Source: Zopfochytrium polystomum
Taxonomy: Eukaryota; Chytridiomycota; Chytridiomycetes; Chytridiales; Chytridiaceae
NCBI GenBank assembly: GCA_025765615.1
Contig: JAIVFJ010000353.1
Location: 1-59,657, forward strand
Direction: 5' to 3'
DNA length: 59,657 nucleotides
Position numbers and translations under genes: made by a program. Shown one piece after another: positions 55,318 to 59,657 of the stretch. A model generated the notes under the pieces. The model did no database searches. It saw only the letters and a program-made list of their open reading frames with translations, and was not told the DNA's origin. The number at the start of each line of letters is the position of its first letter. Position 1 is the first letter of the stretch.

Positions 55318-55846
55318 CGATGCCCGACTGATAATACATTCAGAAATGAAAAGCCAAAAAAAAATTTTCTTCTTCTACCCCACACGTGGGACACGTGACT
55401 GTTGTGCCATGTCAAAAAGCGAGGAGAAGAGAGGGAGAGAGGGGAGAGGGACAGAGAGACTGGGGAGAGAGAGACTGATGTGGTGAGAGACCGGCGGAGA
55501 CAGAGAGAGTCGTCTCGCAGCCCACGATCAGACGGCGATCACCTCCGTCCCTTCTCCTCCTCGCCCTCCTTGTCGCCGCCGTTGTCGTCGTCGCCGTGGT
55601 TGCCGTCGAGCGCCCGTAACCCAACCCTTTGCTCTCCTCCTCTTCCTCCTGCTTACTCCTCTTGTTCCTCTTCCACTTCACCCTCTTCTTTCGGTCTCAC
55701 GACGCTCCTTCGCCCTCGTCCTCCACTTGCCGAACTCTCTTACTATCGTCAATCTTTCCCTACGACCTCCGCTGTGATCCCCGTCTCAGCCGTCTGCCGC
55801 CATATTCCGCTAGTACTCAGCCGATCTCCGTCGAACGTTGTGCAAC
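55318..55846. other. Upstream region of the TBC gene
   Basis: Purine-rich GAGA tract at 55420-55512 followed by a CT/TC-rich stretch to about 55700. No gene recognised. Confidence 0.5.
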
Positions 55847-57475
55847 ATGGCAAATACCACTAGTGACTTTGTAGAGCTTCTCTCGGCTGAGACCCATGTC
55901 GATATCGACAAGGTGAGGTCGGCCGCACGCACGACGGGATTCCAAACGAGGTGAGTTAGCGTTCAACTTGTGTGTGCGAAATGGGCAACAGAGTCTAGCG
56001 CCGAGGACGATTAGTGACTGTTAATGGCGCGTTTTCTGAAACCAACCGTTATCTCAAGGTGCCTGCGGGAGGCACCTTCCTCTAAAGGCCCTCAGCCTCC
56101 CAAACTATCCAACACTCCCGCCTTTGCTTAATCCCTTTGGATATTGATACGTCCTTCCTTCCATCACTCGCCTTCCGATCACCAAATTCCTCGCCTCGAA
56201 CAATGTCGGCCAATGCACCCTCAGGTTCGCGGCGAAGTCTGGAAGTACCTACTTGGCGTCGAAGTGCCAGACAAGAGTTGAGCATCCCTATAGCTCCCCC
56301 CAATTAATTCCTTCCTTTTGTTCTTTTTCTTTTGTTTCTTGGAAGCCGCCGCATGCTAATTTACAAACTTTTTTCAGCGGATGAACTCTCTCGTCGACAA
56401 GCCAAGCAGGACGAGTACCGCCTCCTTCGACAGCAGCAAGGCTCCCCGACTTCAGGATCCGCGACGTCCTCATCCTCCTCCAATCGTCTGGTCACACCGT
56501 CGTTCCACAGCTCCGCATTCCCAGACACCTCCCTCAAGCGAGTTCGTGGCGAAATTTCCCGCTACTACAAGCTCGGTCAAAGTTTCTCGCTGCATCACCG
56601 CAGTTTGAGAAACGCCTTGAGGAGGTTTTAGTTGCGTTCTTGGAGCACCAAAGGACGGTTGAATACTCTCCGGAACTTGTCTACTGTGTGGTCCCCTCGT
56701 AGCACTGTATCGAAGAGAGGGTGATGCCTTTTTTGGGTTTCTTGGGCTGATGACTGCTATCGGTGAGATTGGCGATTTAGTTTCTCGATGGTTGCACTCA
56801 ATTGTAACCGATATTCTTCTTTGAAATCTCACGTACGAAACCAGAGGATCACTACTCGACGGTTACGATGAATGCCCGGCTCTCCGACTTCCTCATGCTG
56901 TTCGGAATTCTTCTGCCCGACCTGCATAATCATTTCGAGGAGGAAGAAGTGGAATTTAAAGAATGCGCATCATCGTGGTTTCGCCACTTTTTGGCAAAGG
57001 AACTTCCACTCGAATGTAACTAGTTGGCGCCTTCATAGTTCCTGGTACTCACTTGAACTGATCATTCAGGTCTCCTGAGATTATGGGACACATACTTCTC
57101 GATCCCAGTTGGCCTCGGGCTTCATGTGTTTGTCTGTTTAGGTTCGATGTTCACGAAGCTTTTCAACGCCTGTTCATCGCATTCCTTTACTAATAGCCTC
57201 CACCCCTCTGATTAAATAGCCATTCTCAGCTCGCTAAAAGACAGTTTGGAAGACCTTGAGCATCGGAAATTCATGCGGTATTATTGCGGTTGCCAAGTTT
57301 GGATATGGACAAGGTTTTTAAAATTTTCTGCCTGAGGGTCTCACTGACGCAGTGTGTCTTAATTTACGGCCGAAACTTGCGCTCCCTGCACCAGATCGTA
57401 AATCAGGCATTATCATTCCGGGATGAAGTAGTAGAACGAAATTTGTCTGACCTGGTGGACCAGGTAGCCCGGTAG
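55847..57475 (+). CDS. TBC-domain Rab GTPase-activating protein, frame-disrupted
   Basis: Exon 1 from ATG 55847 (MANTTSDFVELLSAETHVDID), donor at 55951. Exon 2 (56225-56276) gives VRGEVWKYLLGVEVPDK, the TBC entry motif. Exon 3 (from 56378) gives DELSRRQAKQDEYRLL and, after a Ser-rich insert, RVRGEISRYYK. Later segments are FEKRLEEVLVAFLEHQ, VEYSPELVYCVV, GDAFFGFLGLMTAI, LPDLHNHFEEEEVEFKECA, RLWDTYFSIP, SLKDSLEDLEHRKF and LPSLDMDK. It ends IVNQALSFRDEVVERN to a stop at 57475. Single-base indels are needed near 55937, 56611, 56699 and 57268 to join them, the other joins being plausible introns. TBC proteins supply Arg and Gln fingers to speed GTP hydrolysis by Rab proteins in membrane traffic. 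The exact Rab is unknown. Confidence 0.83.
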
Positions 57476-58251
57476 CGTCGGCTTCCCGATCGCAAATAAA
57501 GGGGAGCCCATGCCAGTTTTACCACCCTCCTTTGTCGCAACCCTCTCGTGCCGGCAACTAATGGCCATGGAATATTCGCTCTGATGTTTCCCTTTACCTG
57601 ATTGCCCATTCAAATGTGCGGTCCCTCTCCTCTTTGATAATGTTGATTGCTCTTCCTCCTTTTATTTTACTTTTGTTTCCATGATGCGGATTGCCGGTTT
57701 GCTGCACACCCCAACGTGAAACCGTTTAAGCCTAATTAGTCTCCTTCTTTCAGTGTCGAGTGTCGGTTTGGGTTGGGGTGTGATTTCTTTTTGCTGTTGT
57801 GGATGTGAGTGGGATGAAGGGGGATTTTTGAGGTTTGTTCGGTGTTTATTATGCTGAAGAAAAGATCGTAACAGCACGCCTGGCTGACTCCTACTGTACA
57901 TACCCGGACCTGCTACTCCCCACTGCCGATACGCTGCTGCAGTCGTGTGCACTTCCAGAACCGCCACCTCCAACGACGGCTACATCAGCTCCATGCCGAT
58001 GCGCAGCACGAACGCGTTTGCGGACCCGTGCCCGTCCCGTCGGCCTCGTCTCAAACAGTTCCGCCGTTCCAAATGCGCCGGCGGCTTCCGCTCCGAAAGA
58101 GGAGAAGCAAACGCAGTAAACGTCACCTCCGCCGCCGCCTCGTCCGTGCCTTTGGCTGCGAACGGCGCCGGCTGGTAGGGATGTGCGCATGAAAAGGTAG
58201 CTGCCGCAATTCTGCGCACCCTTGTTTACCTCCTCCACCTCTGCTCCTCAT
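57476..58251. other. Unassigned region left of Copia D
   Basis: GC-rich stretch 57945-58190 is open in several frames on both strands; the minus-strand frame 58219-57662 has one stop. No family recognised. Confidence 0.35.
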
Positions 58252-58421
58252 TGTTGAGAATTAGAAGGAGCTGCACACGCGGGTGAGACGAAGATTCTCC
58301 CACACCGCATGTGACATGGAAATTGGCATAAATAGAGAAGGAGGCATGATCAGAGTGCAGACAAACCAACTAAGAGAGCAAGAAAGAGAAAAGGGAAGAA
58401 AAAGAAGGTCTAAAGTCAACA
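58252..58421 (-). repeat. 3' LTR of Copia element D (170 bp)
   Basis: TGTTGAG...TCAACA on either strand. On the element strand it is preceded by the purine-rich GGGTGGGAG and lies just after the end of RNase H. Confidence 0.78.
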
Positions 58422-58440
58422 CTCCCACCCATCAAGACGT

Positions 58441-59657
58441 TCAAGGGACAAGGAGGCGTGAACGAAGCAAGGCGAACGAGTCAGTAGGAAGGGGCTTCGT
58501 GAGCAGATCAGCAATCATCTCCTGAGACCAGGGATGCTGAACGTCGATGATGTGCTCCTGCACCTTTTCGCGGATAAAATGATGGTGAATGTCAATATGT
58601 TTGACCTGATTGGAAAGCTTCTGATTCTTGGTGATGGCAATGGCACTGCAACTATCCTCGTATATGATAGTGGGGCCATCAGATTGAGAGGCACTGAGAT
58701 CAGAGAGCAGTTGGCGGAGCCAAAGGACTTCCTGAGTGGTAGACGAAAGAGCCATGTATTTGGCTTCAAGTGTAGAGAGTGCAACAGTGGCTTGGACATG
58801 ACTGCGCCAGGAGACCGGACCTCCAGCATAGAAGTGAACAAAACCAGTGGTGGATCGGCGATCGGAGGCACTGCCACCGAAATCAGCGTCGGAGTATCTG
58901 GAGTGGCGCCTGTTGAAGATTGTTTGCAGTGAGAGCTGGTCTAGCGTAGGCAAAGTGATTGAAGGACACAAGAGAGGGTGACAAGGAAGTGTAGGGAATG
59001 CCATACGAGAGGGTGCTGTGGAGATAGCAGAGGTTTGCTTGGCAGCAATCCAGTCAACCTTGTGGGGCAACTGAGTTGGCGACTAAGCCAGGCTACCGTC
59101 ATGGAAATGTCTGGGCGGGTCCTCAAAGAGAGGTAGAGGAGGCAGCCTCTAAACTCTGCAAAGGGTTCAGAGGTAGGAGCAGCGGACGGTCAGGCATGTA
59201 CGAAGCGTGCATGAGTGTGGAGACAGAGGCGCAATCAGACATGCCAAAATGTTGGAGGATAGACTGAGCATAGCCAGTTTGGTGAATACGCACGCAAGCA
59301 AGATCTTGGGACTGTGCAATCTTGATGCCAATGAAGTAGCACAGCAGACGAGATCTTTCATGCGAAAACAGGGGCGGAGATTTCGGCGGGGGTTGATCCG
59401 GCAATGAGAAGATTGTCAACATAGGCAAACATAAAACTCTTGAGACCAGAACGGACACAAACATACGCACATGCATCTGCCAGCGAAGGGGTGAAACCGA
59501 TGAACTGGAGATAGTCATCGTGAGTCTTGTTCCAGAGGTGGGGTGCCTGTTTCAAGCTGTAGAGGGAGTGTTTAAGCTTCCAGATATGATTGGATTGGCC
59601 TTGGGCAACGTGACCCTCAGGTTGCTCAAAGTACACATCGCGGTCAATGGGAGCGTA
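58441..59657 (-). pseudogene. Copia element D RT-RNase H, 3' part (cut by window edge)
   Basis: On the minus strand: RT with YFEQPEGHVAQ, KHSLYSLKQAPHLWN and FMFAYVDNLLIAGST, where YVDN replaces the catalytic YVDD. Then, after frame changes, TRPDISMTVAWLSRQ. RNase H has YSDADFGGSASDRRSTTGF, TVALSTLEAKYMALSS and IIYEDSCSAIAITKN, and ends MIADLLTKPLPTDSF. Frames break at least three times. It is unlike A and B in sequence and has much shorter LTRs, so it is a fourth Copia family here. Confidence 0.88.

Overview
This is nuclear DNA of a eukaryote, most likely a fungus. The genes carry several short GT-AG introns each. They are GC-richer than the repeats around them. One is a fungus-type MTC1-like protein, beside SUMO, Rap1-type GTPase, amidase, mitochondrial-type ClpP, TauD/JLP1-like dioxygenase and TBC Rab-GAP genes. 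I cannot fix the phylum; a basidiomycete or an early-diverging fungus would fit. The left edge cuts the Rap1-type gene and the right edge cuts a Copia element.

Layout. 1-5303: Rap1/RSR1-type GTPase (-, 5' part only), SUMO (+), MTC1-like (-). 5304-8259: relic sequence with a diverged long LTR. 8260-14638: a full-length Copia element on the minus strand (A1) with 239-bp LTRs and a 5-bp target duplication. 14639-18454: an unassigned stretch, then an eight-exon amidase gene (+). 18455-50235: a repeat island. Its core is a nest. The left half of a Copia element (A2, 21659-27061) and the right half of a related one (A3, 42036-48695) flank a long-LTR Copia element (B-I), which itself contains a younger copy of its own family (B-II, 29480-37564). 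A degenerate Helitron (about 42395-46968) interrupts A3. 50236-57475: a hypothetical ORF, ClpP (-), dioxygenase (+) and TBC Rab-GAP (+). 58252-59657: the 3' end of another Copia element (D, -).

The host genes are ordinary housekeeping genes with no visible shared pathway. The most interesting material is the A family of Copia elements, where independent copies share three unusual RNA-level features. (1) A 14-nt sequence directly after the 5' LTR is the perfect reverse complement of a 14-nt segment inside the LTR, and the two copies differ by compensatory changes. This suggests self-priming, or end-to-end pairing of the genomic RNA. (2) gag and pol overlap in the -1 frame at a GGAUUUU slippery heptamer, followed after exactly 6 nt by a conserved stem-loop. 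(3) A GC-rich block of about 500 bp full of stop codons lies between integrase and reverse transcriptase, with phase-0 GT...AG borders. Together they suggest a Copia lineage that sets its Gag : Gag-PR-IN : Gag-Pol ratio by frameshifting plus regulated splicing, and that does not show an ordinary tRNA primer site.

Several conserved genes at the right end (ClpP, TBC) have multiple single-base indels with otherwise conserved protein sequence, which points to consensus errors or very recent decay.
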